The notes beneath the pieces are model-generated. The model was not told where the DNA came from. It did no database searches and saw only the letters and a program-made list of their open reading frames with translations. The position numbers were made by a program, and so were the translations under genes. From Apodemus sylvaticus (Eukaryota > Chordata > Mammalia > Rodentia > Muridae): a stretch of DNA of 64,000 nt. Below, in pieces: positions 42,556-53,938 of this stretch; position 1 is the first letter of the stretch, and each line of letters begins with the position of its first letter. Where the stretch lies: the NCBI RefSeq assembly GCF_947179515.1, contig NC_067480.1:8117501-8181500 (forward strand), written 5' to 3'.

Positions 42556-45091
42556 ACATGCACACAAGCAAGCATGCACCACCAACACCAAGGAAAATAA
42601 CTCTAAAAGAAGAAAGGCCAACCCTGCTCTATTGGTCTCTGTCCAGAGTACATGTGTGTTTCAGAGACAGAAATAGAAATAGTCTGGCAATGACAGGGCC
42701 TGTGAACCTAGTGGGCATCCGCCTGTGGAGCGCTCTGTGGCAGGAGAATCAAGCAGTTGGTCAGCCAATCTGGCTGCTCCAGATTCTGCCTGCTGGCACG
42801 ACTCTTCCAGGGCGTGAGCCAGCTCTCCAGGTCCCAGACCTTATTCCAAGGCTGCCCTCGTTTTACTCTAATCCCAAAGGGCTTTGCTCTTTCATTCTTT
42901 CCAGAAAGCTGGATATTTTATTGGGTCTTACAGAAGGACAGTGTATAGAGCTTCTGTCGGTCTGTCTGTCTGCCCTCCCCTCCCCGTGTATGTGTGTGTG
43001 TGTGTATAAATGATCTAATGATCTCACCTAACAGACATTGGTGGTGTAAGCTTGTCTGCCACCCTTAAGAGGAGCTGTGCACAGCATATTTTGAGAGTGT
43101 GCTGGGACAGAAGTAGTTTAGCCTGTGTCTAGCAGACCATATGAGGCATCAGGAGTGGTGGGATGGGCATAAAAGACAACAGCTCCTCCCCCAGTCCGTG
43201 TCTCTTGAGCAAGACAGAGGACAGGAGACGTTAAGTAGCCCTCATCCAAACTTGGGAGTTCAGATTTCAGAAATACTTTCATATACATAAATCACTATAT
43301 TGGAGTTGGAACCTAAATCTAAATACATATACCTTACAAACAGCCAAAAAGTAATTTTAAATAATATTGTAACTTTGGTTTTGTCCATAAAGTTGTATGA
43401 TATTGAATTTTCTACTTATCACATTGGTGTTCAAAGAAGTTTCTGACTTCTGTGCTTTTGGAGTGTCTGAGCTAGGGCTGTTCAGCCTGTATTAAAGTCC
43501 TGCCCTGTTCATCAGGGTGAAAGGCCCAGGCAATTCAGGAGCTCCAGCCCAGCTGCTGATCTTACCGAGAGATTTCCCTAACTTGCCCGGAAGAGCAGTA
43601 AATAAAAACCTCCCTGCACCAAGGCGTGGGAAGACTGTAAGAGACATCCAGGTTACAGGCCTGGTGCAGCGGTGGCAGCACCTACCAAACATTCACTAGG
43701 GGAGGGATGCACGGGCCCCTGTCTCAAGGCCGCGGAGAGCTGGTAGGGGAAGGGAAGCATCATGCTCAGCGCTGTAGCCACTAGAGAGCTTGTTCAGGAT
43801 CTAGTGGATGGCCTCACACCATCCCCATCCAGGCGAGCCCACTAAACCCAGTGAGGCACAGAGAAAAACAACAAAGCACATTAAAAGTAGCTGGGAACTT
43901 GGTAGGAGGAAGGGGGGCTGTCAGGGGTGTGGGAAGAGAAGAGAGGGAGGAGCCATGGGGCCGATCAGAATTCTTTCTATACACTGTGAAATTGTCAAAG
44001 AATAAACTCATTTGAAAAGCTCTCCCTCTGCTGACACTGACGACCAAGTCAGAAGAACAGGTAGCTAGCCTCTCTCAGCCTGAAGCATGCAGTCTGCCTG
44101 TGGGAAGATGGGCCCGGGAGCTCACAGGGGTTCTGTGGGTGTCACTCCCTTGCCTTCCTGTTCCTGCTCCCACTCCCACCAATGACCTTGAGGAGCTCTG
44201 GCCCAGATCCCGGAACCCAGTCTCTTCTTCCCCCCACTCCCTCAGGCAAAGGATTGTGTGTGTACAAGGCCAATAGATAGATCAGGTTTATTTTATCTTG
44301 CAAGGGTTATCAGTGAGACATTGCCCAACCACTGTGATGTGGAGAACAAAGGGGCCCTTCTTCTTAGGTGCTGAGTAATGAAGTTAGGGGACTTCAGTCA
44401 CTGACTTCCCGGCCCATGATTTCTCTCATCTCCCTGTCCATGGAAACAGCAGAGCCCCTTGCTACAGTGGGTCAGGAATCTGTTAATAGAGCGGAGTTGT
44501 TTGCCAAGGACAGGCATTGTGAGTAGAAACAGGACCTCTTGCTAGGAAGGAAGAAATTGGCTTGATCAGTTCTCAGCCATCCAGTCACAAATAGGTTTGT
44601 TTGTTACAAATAGGGGGTGATTTTCTGTGTAGCAAAGTACTGCCGAAACTACTAGAAAGGTGGTGGGGGTGGGGTGGGTGTCTCAGAGAGCTGTTTGGGG
44701 AGCAGAGAAGGAACTTAGGAGACCGCATTTAACCCTGACGTGTCCTTTCTCTCACAGCATTTCAAGCAATACAAGGGCACTGTCCAGAGCAGACAGAAGA
44801 AAAGCAGGGATGATGTGTCCATAGGCAGGGCTGTGTCAGGGCTTCTCAGAAGGAAGGTGACTCCTGTCAGAGAAGGGTAGCAAAGGATGACCTGGGTAAG
44901 AGGAGATCCCAGGAGCAGAATCCCCTACGGGTACCAGAGGTGGGGATGAGCTTGACCTGTGTCAAGGGAGAGGGATCCTAAAGAACATTGTGAACACAGT
45001 GCCACATCGGGAGGGAGGAGAAGATAGAAGGTGTGGAGAGTGTGCTGAGGAGCGGAGCCTTTGGTGCTGAGTCAGCATGACTCCTATCACT
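42556..45091. other. Intron 5, 2.5 kb without a recognised element
   Basis: The longest SINE-free stretch of the window. A short (GT)n lies at about 42991-43005. No exon, conserved motif or RNA gene is visible by eye. Confidence 0.5.
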
Positions 45092-45320
45092 GCCTCCACC
45101 ACCACCACCTCCTCCACCACCACCTCCACCACCTCCTCCACCACCACCTCCTCCACCACCACCTCCACCACCTCCTCCACCACCACCTCCACCACCACCT
45201 CCACCACCTCCTCCACCACCACCTCCACCACCACCACCACCACCTCCACCACCTCCTCCACCACCACCTCCACCACCACCACCACCTCCTCCACCACCAC
45301 CTCCACCACCACCACCACCA
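45092..45320 (+). repeat. (CCACCT/CCACCA/CCTCCT)n trinucleotide-phase array
   Basis: About 229 bases built only from CCA and CCT triplets, with higher-order blocks such as ccaccaccacctcctccacc. The - strand is GGT/GGA-rich. Frames read poly-Thr/Ser, His/Leu or Trp/Arg, all by-products. Confidence 0.97.
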
Positions 45321-45540
45321 GTTGACCAACCTTGAGGTCAGCTAAGAGAGGAGTGTTGGGTCCCCAAGTAGGCTTGCAATGACCAAAGCTGTCTATGCAG
45401 TAAGGGGCTACAAAGGGGGACTTCCTGTTTCTCAGAATTCCCCAACAGGCCATACTGGCTAGGGTAGCAAAGTACCCAAAGCCCTGGTCATTTTATATTT
45501 TAAAGTTGAAACTTCTAGAAGATTAAAAAATATGTTCAGA

Positions 45541-45720
45541 GGGCTGGTGAGATGGCTCAGCAGTTAAGAGCACTGACTGCTCTCCTGAAGGTCCTGAGTT
45601 CAAATCCAAGCAACCACATAGTGGCTCACAACCATCTGTAATGAGATCCGATGCCCTCTTCTGATGTGTCTAAAGACAGCTACAGTGTATTTAAATATAA
45701 TAATAAATAAATCTTTAAAA
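45541..45720 (+). mobile_element. B2 SINE, sense
   Basis: gggctggtgagatggctcag, gcccctcttctgatgtgtct-type 3' part and aataaataaatctttaaaa. Flanks aatatgttcaga and aaatgttcaaaa are a probable target-site duplication. Confidence 0.95.
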
Positions 45721-46182
45721 AAATGTTCAAAATAGGTGGTTCTTATTACCACATGCCCTCTGTTCTCTTTAAAGTATAGTAAGTAAACATTTTTCTAAAA
45801 TAATTTTTATTTACATATATTTGCACTCATAATCAAATAATTTGCTAAAAATTAAAATGCTTGACTTCTTACATGCAACTTTAAAAGCTACCCTAGCTGT
45901 GAATGGATCAAAATATATATAAGTTTTTTTTAAATAAGCAAACCAAAGAACAGAAGTAGAAATCCCAGATACCAAAAATCCAATGTATTCTAAATGCTAA
46001 AAAGTACAAAACCAACCAACCAAAAAGCCATCAAGAAGTCAGACATGTGGCAAGCCCTAAAGCTGACAGGGAGTGCTCTGCTCACGGCGGAGGATGAGGG
46101 TCGGTAGCTTGTGCGACTGTAGGACACATTCCGTGCTCAGGATGCCCGCTGTCCGGCCTCTGCGGATGCTGTTCCCCAAACA
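45721..46182. other. Intron 5, no recognised element
   Basis: AT-rich to about 46020; the last 160 bases (agtgctctgctcacggcgga) are GC-richer and unrecognised and may belong to the L1 insertion that follows. Confidence 0.45.
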
Positions 46183-47130
46183 GGATACTGATTCCCCCAG
46201 AATTTCTTTTGTTGTTGAGAATAGTTTTAGCTATCTTGGGTGTTTTGTTATTCCAGATGAATTTGAGAATTGCTCTTTCTAACTCTATGAAGAATTGAGT
46301 TGGGATTTTGATGGGTATTGCGTTGAATCTGTAGATTGTTTTTGGCAAAATGGGCATTTTAACTATATTAATCCTGCCGATCCATGAGCATGGGAGGTTT
46401 TCCCATTTTTTGAGGTCTTCTTCCATTTCCTTCTTCAGAGTCTTGAAGTTCTTGTCATACAGATCTTTCACATGTTTGGTTAAGAGTCACCCCAAGGTAC
46501 TTTATACTGTTTGTGGCTATTGTGAAGGGTGTCATTTCCCTAATTTCTTTCTCAGCCTGCTTATCCTTTGAGTATAGGAAGGCTACTGATTTGCTTGAGT
46601 TGATTTTATAACCTGCCACTTTGTTTATCAGCTGTAGGAGCTCTCTAGTGGAGTTTTTTGGGTCACTTAGGTAGACTATCATATCATCTGCAAATAATGA
46701 TAGTTTGACTTCTTCCTTTCCAATTTGTATCCCTTTGACCTCCTTATGTTGTCTAATTGCCCAAGCTAGTACCTCAAATACAATATTGAAAAGATAAGAA
46801 GAAAGGGGGCAGCCCTGTCTAGTCCCTGATTTTAGTGGGATTGCTTCAAGTTTCTCTCCATTTAGTTTGATGCTGGCTACCGGTTTGCAGTATATTGCTT
46901 TTACTATGTTTAGGTATGGGCCTTGAATTCAAGAAGAACAGAAGAGTGGCCCCTTGTTCTGGAAAGACTCAGTGTAGCAGTATAAGGCAAAACCAGAACA
47001 GGGAAGTGGGAAGGGGTGGGTGGGAGAACAGGGGGAGGGAAGGGGACTTATGGGACTTTTGGGGAGTGGGGGCCAGAAAAGGGGAAATCATTTGAAATGT
47101 AAATAAAAAATATATCGAATTAAAAAAAAC
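46183..47130. mobile_element. LINE-1 insertion with 5' inversion
   Basis: From about 46183 to 46920 the - strand encodes L1 ORF2 reverse-transcriptase sequence: motifs [25 protein letters not shown] and [10 protein letters not shown] are readable. At about 46920 orientation flips: 46921-47130 is the + strand L1 3' UTR end (cagaaaaggggaaatcattt, gaaatgtaaataaaaaatat) with an A tail. AAACCAACCA flanks the outside (near 46010 and 47128), a tentative target site. The ORF2 part has a frameshift between the two readable pieces. Confidence 0.85.
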
Positions 47131-47429
47131 CAACCAGCTCTTTAATAAATAAGGCACAATTTTAAAAAAAAAAAAAAAAGGAAGGAAGGACGTAGCTGAA
47201 TGTGATGCTCCCAGTGAGCCCAGAGAACACACCTGGAATCTCTTCTGTTTTAGAGCGTCCTTAAAGCAGCGTCTATAAAACACTGGTGCATGCTCAAGGG
47301 AGGACATGGGTAAAAGGCATGAACTGTTGAGTCACCTGTCAAACAGCCTTCCGCTCGGGCTCCAGCCGCTTCTCTCCCGCTGTCCTAACTTTAACGAGAA
47401 CCACACTTTATTTTCTTCCATGTTTAGTG
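47131..47429. other. Intron 5, poly-A and unrecognised
   Basis: A second A run at about 47164-47179 followed by ggaaggaagg; nothing else recognised. Confidence 0.5.
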
Positions 47430-47990
47430 TTTGTACTTCCTCAGCAAACGATTGTTTGGAGTTGCCCGCTTTTGAGTTTTGTGTGTGTGAATGGAATAGT
47501 GTTGTGTCATGTGATGGTTGGTTTCCAGTTCATCAGCTTGTGAGAATCACCCAGCAGATCCATCCCAGCTGCCGTCTGGTGTCTGAACATGGGACTGTTT
47601 TACGTGCCCACCCATCCTAGTGCTGATGGGCGCTTGGGTCATCCCTGATGTGGGTTGTTTTGAACCTTGGTTGGATAGACTCATTCATGTCTCACAGTGC
47701 TAGGCTTACGCATGTCTCCAGGCTGCAGAATGCAGCAGTTTTATCGCTGGCTCATGAGATGTGAGCGTGCTCAGTTTTATGAGGTGATGCTAGTGTTTTC
47801 CAGGGTGGACGCCAGCAGTGTGTGTCACTGCTCGTCCTCTCATTGTGACTGGGTCTTGTGAGGCTTCAAGATGGGCAGAGATGTCCAAGAGTAACTTCAA
47901 TTTACACTTCCTTCGTTACCACTGAGGGGGGCAAGTTTTCATGGCCACTGAAATCTGCTCTTGTGTGAAATGTCTCTTTAAATCATTACA
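47430..47990 (-). mobile_element. Ancient L1 3' region, antisense
   Basis: tgaatggaatagtgttgtgt, ccatcctagtgctgatgggc gcttggg, ttccagggtggacgccagca and gtctcattgtgact-like order match the reverse complement of old L1 3' ends, heavily worn. Confidence 0.5.
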
Positions 47991-48104
47991 AGGTTTCATA
48001 TTGGGTGGTTAATTTTAATCAAATAAGATTATGATTTTTAGTCAACTAACCTGGACCCTTAGGGCTCTCAGAGTCTGAACTTCCAACTAAAGAACATACA
48101 CAGG

Positions 48105-48211
48105 GTGCTCGCTTCGGCAGCACATATACTAAAATTGGAATGATACAGAGAAGATTAGCACGGCCCCTGCACAAGGATGACACGCAAATTTGTGAAGTAT
48201 TCCATATTTTT
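48105..48211 (+). pseudogene. U6 snRNA retropseudogene
   Basis: A full-length, 107-nt U6 spliceosomal snRNA copy: starts gtgctcgcttcggcagcaca, contains the intact ACAGAGA box (gatacagagaagattagc) and ends tccatattttt. It differs from the U6 I know by about six substitutions, mostly C-to-T or G-to-A, including changes near aatgatac, tgcacaagg and gtattcc. No TATA box sits 25-30 bases upstream and no proximal sequence element is visible, so it should not be transcribed from its own promoter. It is part of a larger insertion (48105-48327) bounded by AGAACATACACAGG at 48091-48104 and AGAGCATACACAGG at 48328-48341. Confidence 0.95.
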
Positions 48212-48327
48212 AACGACAAAGTGATTATTTTAAACATAACACCCAAAACACAGGCAACAAAATTTTTTAGCTCTTAAATATAGGTCTTTCATCCAAGTTG
48301 AAATAAAATAAGAATTAAAAAAAAAAA
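48212..48327 (+). mobile_element. Second part of the U6 chimeric insertion, A-tailed
   Basis: About 105 bases of sequence (caggcaacaaaattttttag, ttcatccaagttgaaataaa) plus a 12-15 base A tail lie between the U6 3' end and the downstream target-site duplication. The source is not certain; it could be an L1 or another transcript joined by template switching. Confidence 0.8.
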
Positions 48328-48341
48328 AGAGCATACACAGG

Positions 48342-48704
48342 CTGGACCTAGGCCTCCTCACACAGATGCAGCAGGGGGGACGTGCAGCTTGGTCTTCATG
48401 TGGGTCCTGCACAACTGGAGCTGGGGCCATCAAAAGCTGCTGCCTGCCTGTGGGCTACGTTCTTCTAGCTGTGCTGCCTTGTCTGGCCTCAGTGGGAGAG
48501 GACCTGCCTAACCTCGCAGAGACTTAAGTGCCAGGGTAGGGGGAGTAACCATGGGAGGGGGGATGCGAGGAGGGGTGTGGGGGAGAGGCGACTGGGAAGG
48601 AGACAATGAGCAAAATGTCAGGTGAATAAGTAAAGAAAAGAAAATTGAATTCATGAAAAGATTATGATTTTTAAAATACATATATGTAATGCTGTTCCTT
48701 TGTT
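48342..48704. other. Intron 5, no recognised element
   Basis: About 360 bases without a recognised repeat, ending at the B1 target site. Confidence 0.5.
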
Positions 48705-48849
48705 GTTGTTGTTGTTGGGTTTTTGTTTGTTTGTTTGTTTTATTTTGTTTTGTTGGTTTTTTCAAGACAGGGTTTCTCTGTGTAGCCTGGCTATCCTGGA
48801 ACTCACTCTGTGGACCAGGCTGGCCTCGAACTCAGAAATCCACCTGCCT
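48705..48849 (-). mobile_element. B1 SINE, antisense, 5' truncated
   Basis: (GTT)n-rich tail, then caagacagggtttctctgtg and cagaaatccacctgc. A perfect 13-base target-site duplication CTGTTCCTTTGTT at 48692-48704 and 48850-48862 shows the truncation happened on insertion. Confidence 0.96.
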
Positions 48850-48893
48850 CTGTTCCTTTGTTTCTAGTGTATGTTTAAAAGACCTTCTTCAAG

Positions 48894-49220
48894 GGGATGG
48901 GAGAGGTGGCTCAGCTGATAACCTGCCTGCTGTATGGGTTCAGGGACCTGAGCTCAGATCCCTAGCACCCAACTAGGCGTGGCTGCAGCCTAGTGTGACA
49001 TTCCTGCAGAGGGTTGGAGGGAAAGAGACAAGACAAAAGGAAGCCCAGGTGAGCCAGTCCCAGGGCAAGCACTCGGTTCAGTGAAAGGCCTCGTCGTATC
49101 AAAGATAAGATGGTCCTGATGGAGGAAGATGTCGGACATCAACCCCTGACCTCCACGTGCACACAGGCACACATGCCTGTGCACATGTGTATGCACACAT
49201 GCCATGCACGCACGCACATA
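48894..49220 (+). mobile_element. RSINE-type element, sense
   Basis: gggagaggtggctcagctga, gacctgagctcagatcccta, then a B1-like centre and ccccctgacctccacgtgca-like 3' end with cacacaggcacacatg. Confidence 0.65.
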
Positions 49221-50310
49221 GTCTCCCTCAGGGTTGGGTCATATCTTTCCATTTTACCCTGTTGCTTCGTCATCCCTACCTTACAGTTTATGGAGAATTA
49301 TTTGTCAACTTTTTCCCATCCTAGGTTTTCCTTTGGGGGTTTCTTATTAGAAACTCTCCTGTAACCCTAAGCTTGGTGATGTGGCCTCTATACTAACTAT
49401 CCAACTATCCTCCACAGACACAATTTTGTATTTATCTGTCTTTATGTCACACACTGTTGCTTATTTATTTATACCTTCTTCCCCCACCCCACCCCCGCCC
49501 CTGTAGCTAACAGGTTAGTTACCTGCCATTGTTGGTTGTACAGCCCATTCTGTCCCCCACTGACATGTGACCCTGTCTCAGGCTGACGTCACATGTAGTA
49601 AGTATATATACAGATTTGTTTCTAGGTCAATATTCTTGCCCATCCTTAGAGTAGCACCAGCTGACCTAATTCATACAGCTTAAGTAATGCGGACTTGCAA
49701 TGTGCACTGTAATCTTTAATCAGTACTTTTGGTCCTAGAGACGTTGTGACAGTCTGGATAAGGATCTGCAACGGTCTGATAGACTAGGTTTCTTTTATAC
49801 TCTGTTAGAAAGCAATAATTTGTTTGTTTGTTTTTCCCTCAAACTATTTGGGTTTCAGCCACTAGGAGTCATTCCCTGTTGGTTCTTGTATCTTGGTGGA
49901 CACCTTGTACAATAAGTTGCTCTAGGCATGTCTTATATGTGTTTTTCTCCAAAAAGCTCTGATTTCTTATATTAGAAAATGGTATTAGAATCCACAAACT
50001 GGATTTCAGGTGTGCTCAGTGCTGTGGGGTATAGTTGCTTTTCAGCCCTTACTGAAGTAACACCTGGAAGATAAAAAACTTCATGTTGATGCCTCTGACT
50101 CTGCATTAGAACGCAGGCTTCATTCTGGCCTTGAAGTGGAAAGAATGTTTCAAAACTGTTCTTCAACACAATCCCCAGCTTTTGTTTCCCAGACTTTGTT
50201 TCCTTCTACTGAGGCCTGGGAGTTTCAAAGTTTAAAATGTAACTTCTGTTAGGAATTAAAACGTTCTCAGTGATAAGTTCTTTCTTCTTTTCTTTTTTTC
50301 TTTTTAAAAA
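49221..50310. other. Intron 5, no recognised element
   Basis: About 1.1 kb with nothing recognised. Confidence 0.5.
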
Positions 50311-50559
50311 AGATGTGTTTATTTTAATTGTTGGTGTTTTGCTTGGTATGTATGTATGTATGTATGTATGTATGTATGTATGTATGTGTACTGCATGTGT
50401 GTCTTATGCCCATGAAGTCAGAAGAGGGTATCAGATCCCCTGGAACTAAAGTTGCTGATGGTTCATTAGCCACCACCTGGAGTGGATGCTGGAGACTGAA
50501 CTCAGATCTGTCCATGAGCCAGAAGTGTTCTTAGCCACCGAGCCATCTTTCTAGCCCCT
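50311..50559 (-). mobile_element. B3-type SINE, antisense, with (TATG)n
   Basis: (TATG)n at about 50347-50387 is followed by gaagtcagaagagggtatca, ggatgctggagactgaactc and ccgagccatctttctagccc. Confidence 0.85.
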
Positions 50560-50639
50560 CTGTGAAAAATTCTTGATGACAGGGTTTTTTTACATTTGTA
50601 TTTTCTCTGTCTACTTCTCATCTGATCAGCAAGCTAAAA

Positions 50640-50760
50640 ACAAAATATTAATGATAGCATTATATATTAATATATAACATAACTATGATGTAAAATTAAT
50701 ATATATTAATAAATATAATAATATATAAATTATATATAATATATAACACAAAGTGGTATG
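50640..50760 (+). repeat. AT-rich low-complexity block
   Basis: TATAA/ATATT-rich sequence of about 110 bases. Confidence 0.85.
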
Positions 50761-51019
50761 TGTGTATTTATGCATGTGTGGTATGGGTGCAGATATTGCT
50801 CTGTTCCTGCCCATATGAGCCTCTCCCTGAGCCCAGAGCTCACCATTTTGGCCCTGTTAGCTGACTAGCAAACCCCAGTAATCTGACTGTCCTTCTGTCT
50901 CCATACTGTAGAGTTGGGGTTTCAGGTGCACCCCCACATAGACAGCAAGCACAGGCACTGTGGCCACTGAACTATCTTCCCAATGCTTGAAAACAAGGTC
51001 ATCCTCCTATCTCCAGCCT

Positions 51020-51215
51020 ACACTGGACGCTAACTGTGTTCTAGACACGGTTATCAGTAGGTGTGCTAATCTTCATAACCGTTCGAGGAGATGAAACACA
51101 GCCTGGGAAAGAAGCTCTCCCTAGGCCCTGAGCTGCCAGGGCAGGGCACATAGCCTATGACATGGCTTTGAACCCAGCATCTGTTCCAGACTCTGTGCCC
51201 CTGACTTTCATTTCA
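51020..51215 (+). mobile_element. MIR SINE, sense
   Basis: actgtgttctagacacggtt, gctaatcttcataaccgttc gaggagatgaaac, cagggcagggcacatagcc and ggctttgaacccagcatctg follow the MIR consensus order over nearly its full length. Confidence 0.8.
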
Positions 51216-51837
51216 CATAGTCTAAGAAGTAAAATGTCAAACCAGATCCAGGGTGGGGAATGACAGCCAAGCTACTGAGAGGGAGAGTTGGTTTGGTTCA
51301 CTCAAGACTCTAGCCCTCACCGACTCCCTGGTAGTTCTCCGGCCTCTTCAGGACCAGCTGGAATTTGAGAAAGGAATGACTAAGTCCCTTAAGAGAGCCC
51401 ATGGGGTTTTTTGTTGTTGTTTGTTTTTTGTTTTGTTTTTTTTTCAGTCTTTCTTCTCTTCCAAATTCTAATATTCTTCATGAGAAACAATTCACTTAAG
51501 TCTGTGGCCAAGAACCTGACACTGCCTGATTGAATTTGACACCAGGGATTTGGCCCCAGGTGAATAGCCTTTCCTGTCAATGTTATTAAGCAGGGCAGAC
51601 TTCATGGGAACAGAAATTCTTCCCAGGGAACCTACGTGAAGTGCGACAACTGGAAAGGCTTACTTAGATTGGCGTAACTGTCCAATTAGGTGTTTACATT
51701 GAAGGTGGCAATTATTCTTCCTTTTTCAAAAAGACATTAATTTGAGTTTTAATTCCTCCTTCAGGTAAATCGATCTGTTTGTTGAGGGTTTTGCTACTTC
51801 TAGCATTGTCAAAGTGGCTTCGCATGTATGTTAAACA
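51216..51837. other. Intron 5, no recognised element
   Basis: About 620 bases, with a GTTTT-rich run near 51409-51444. Confidence 0.5.
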
Positions 51838-51842
51838 GACAT

Positions 51843-51881
<39 letters not shown>

Positions 51882-52022
51882 TTCATTCATTCGTTCACTT
51901 ATTTAATGTATATGAATACATTGTGGCTGTCTTCAGACACACCAGAAAAGGGCCTCGGATCCCATTACAGATGGTTGTGAGCCACCATGTGGTGGCTGGA
52001 AATTGAACTCAGAGCCTCTGGA
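51838..52022 (-). mobile_element. B2 SINE, antisense, truncated, with (TTTA)n
   Basis: A long (TTTA)n/(TTCA)n run (about 51840-51900) leads into ggctgtcttcagacacacca and gtggtggctggaaattgaac; the last 40 bases of a normal antisense B2 are missing. Confidence 0.95.
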
Positions 52023-52287
52023 ATATTTTTTGTGGTGCTTGAAGGAATGGGCAGATATGAGAATGTGTTTCCTGGCAAACGTAGCTTCTACAACCCCCCT
52101 CGCAGCCTTCCTCCGCTTCATTTGATGAGATGTTGTGAATGATTTCTGCTGCTTTTGGCTGAAATACTTTAAACGTGGGATGGTTTTGATGTAATAGCCC
52201 CACTAGGCACTTAACAGGCATTTCCTGTTCACTGCTGATGTGATATTGGAGGCAACTTGGCCTTCTTTGTATTTTACATTGCTTTAC

Positions 52288-52289
<2 letters not shown>

Positions 52290-52330
<41 letters not shown>

Positions 52331-52490
52331 ATGTATGCCCATATTCATGTGTGTAAATACCACAGCACGTGTGTGGAACTGAGAGAAAAACCTAAGGAAA
52401 CCTGTTTCCTCCTTCGACTATGTGGGTCCCAGCGACTGAACTCAAGGTGTCAGGCTTGGTGACAAAGAGAAAAGCCTGCTCAGCCACCTG
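52290..52490 (-). mobile_element. (TG)n and worn B3-type SINE, antisense
   Basis: (TG)n at about 52292-52329, then ctatgtgggtcccagcgact and gaactcaaggtgtcaggct. Confidence 0.65.
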
Positions 52491-52774
52491 AGGGGACCTT
52501 GGTTGGTCTTTTAAGCTGGATCTTGGAACAGCTAATAGAGAAAATGAAAACGCTATGGACGACATTTAAATGAAACGCTAACTGATGCATTCTAAGAAGG
52601 GGAGAGGAAGTAAAATGCTTAGTTCTTGTGAATACAGAGTTGTCGAACTCTCATGTACAGGTTCAAAATCACTGGGTCAGTGTGAGGAAGAGTTCTCACC
52701 TGCTGTTTCATTTCTTTCCTTTGTACCCTGGAACAGTGTCTGAGCAGTGGCTGTTTTATCACAGTTGCCTCCCA

Positions 52775-52850
52775 AATTCTTTTTTTGTTGTTTTTGTTTT
52801 TGTTTTTTGTTTGTTTGTTTTCGAGACAGGGTTTCTCTGTGTAGCCCTGG
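52775..52850 (-). mobile_element. B1 SINE, antisense, strongly truncated
   Basis: (TTTG)n tail then tcgagacagggtttctctgt gtagccctgg; the element stops after about 35 bases of B1 body, at cagctgccgcc. Confidence 0.9.
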
Positions 52851-53312
52851 CAGCTGCCGCCCGGCCCTCCAAAATTCTTGATGTCATAGTGACATGTTGT
52901 GGGCAGAGTTTAAGACACAGCACACGAGGTACTTTAGAGCCCACCCCTCACAGGATTACTCTCCAGATTCCAAACACGTAAGAAGTTGTTAGGAAGCAAG
53001 CTACTATGCTGAGTTCTGGGGCTTAGCATGAAGGTACTCTGGGTTCGTAGATCTAGGGTATGGGTTCTTTGTGTCTAATAAACTCAGAATATGAATTGGT
53101 GTAGATGGCAAATGATGCCCAGGGGCGGGGGCGGGGGGGAGGGCTCCAAAGAGTCAGGAGAGGGTCCTGGATGCTCTTGTCCCACCTCCTTGTTTTTAGC
53201 ATGAAGATGTTTTACTTTTCTAAGCAAATGACAGCTTTTCCATGCCCGCTCCTAAGTGCCTGAACCAGACTCAGAAGACACGGTTCACAGTTGGTCCCCT
53301 TGATCTCCGTAT

Positions 53313-53345
<33 letters not shown>

Positions 53346-53760
53346 TTCTCGTGCTCTCTATCTCTCTCTCTCCCCACGCTCTAACACTGCCTGTTAGTGA
53401 ACACTTACCTCACACTCTGTCTGTGGGATGAGCAAATACTGTGATGTCCATCCTTGTGGGAATTTTCCTTCACTGTTTAAAAGAGTGGGAATACCAAGGC
53501 TATTCCCTGATAACTGTTAGAACAGGCAGTCTGTTCTTGTACCTAAACACAGATAACTGGTGAGAACCGGTGGAGACCCTACTCTTCATTGCGATGGCAA
53601 CATATGGTTAAAATACCTAGTATTCCATTTTTGTATAGATGTAATATTTTAACTTTTGAAAATGTAAAACTTAGGAATGAATTCAAGCAAGGTATGAGCT
53701 AGCCTCAGTGGATAAAACTTTACAACATTGTTGCAGGACATAAACAAAGACTTAAATTAA
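52851..53760. other. Intron 5, unrecognised with (TC)n
   Basis: (TC)n tract at about 53311-53372; a poly-G run near 53124-53141. Nothing else recognised. Confidence 0.55.
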
Positions 53761-53938
53761 GTCAGGCAGTGGTGGTGCATGCTTTTAATCCCAGCACTTG
53801 GGAGGCAGAGGCAGGTGGATTTCTGAGTTTGAGGCCAGCCTGGTCTACGGAGTGAGTTCCAATAGCCAGGGCTATACAGAGAAACACTGTCTCGAAAACA
53901 AAAACAAAAACAAAAAACAAAACAAACAAACAAACAAA
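53761..53938 (+). mobile_element. B1 SINE, sense
   Basis: ggcagtggtggtgcatgctt, cacttgggaggcagaggcag, gcctggtctacggagtgagt. A perfect 15-base target-site duplication AAAGACTTAAATTAA lies at 53746-53760 and 53939-53953. Confidence 0.97.

Noticed and set aside
45061..45453. Open frames of up to 163 codons on both strands (poly-Thr/Ser, His-Leu, Trp-Arg, Val-Glu repeats)
   Set aside because: They are read through the CCA/CCT simple-sequence array; frames stay open because the triplet repeat has no stop codons.
46082..46682. Two - strand frames with reverse-transcriptase motifs as a possible gene
   Set aside because: They are a truncated, frame-broken L1 ORF2 within a 5'-inverted insertion, not a host gene.
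48105..48211. U6 as a functional snRNA gene
   Set aside because: Several substitutions, no TATA box or proximal element upstream, and target-site duplications with an A tail mark it as a retrocopy.
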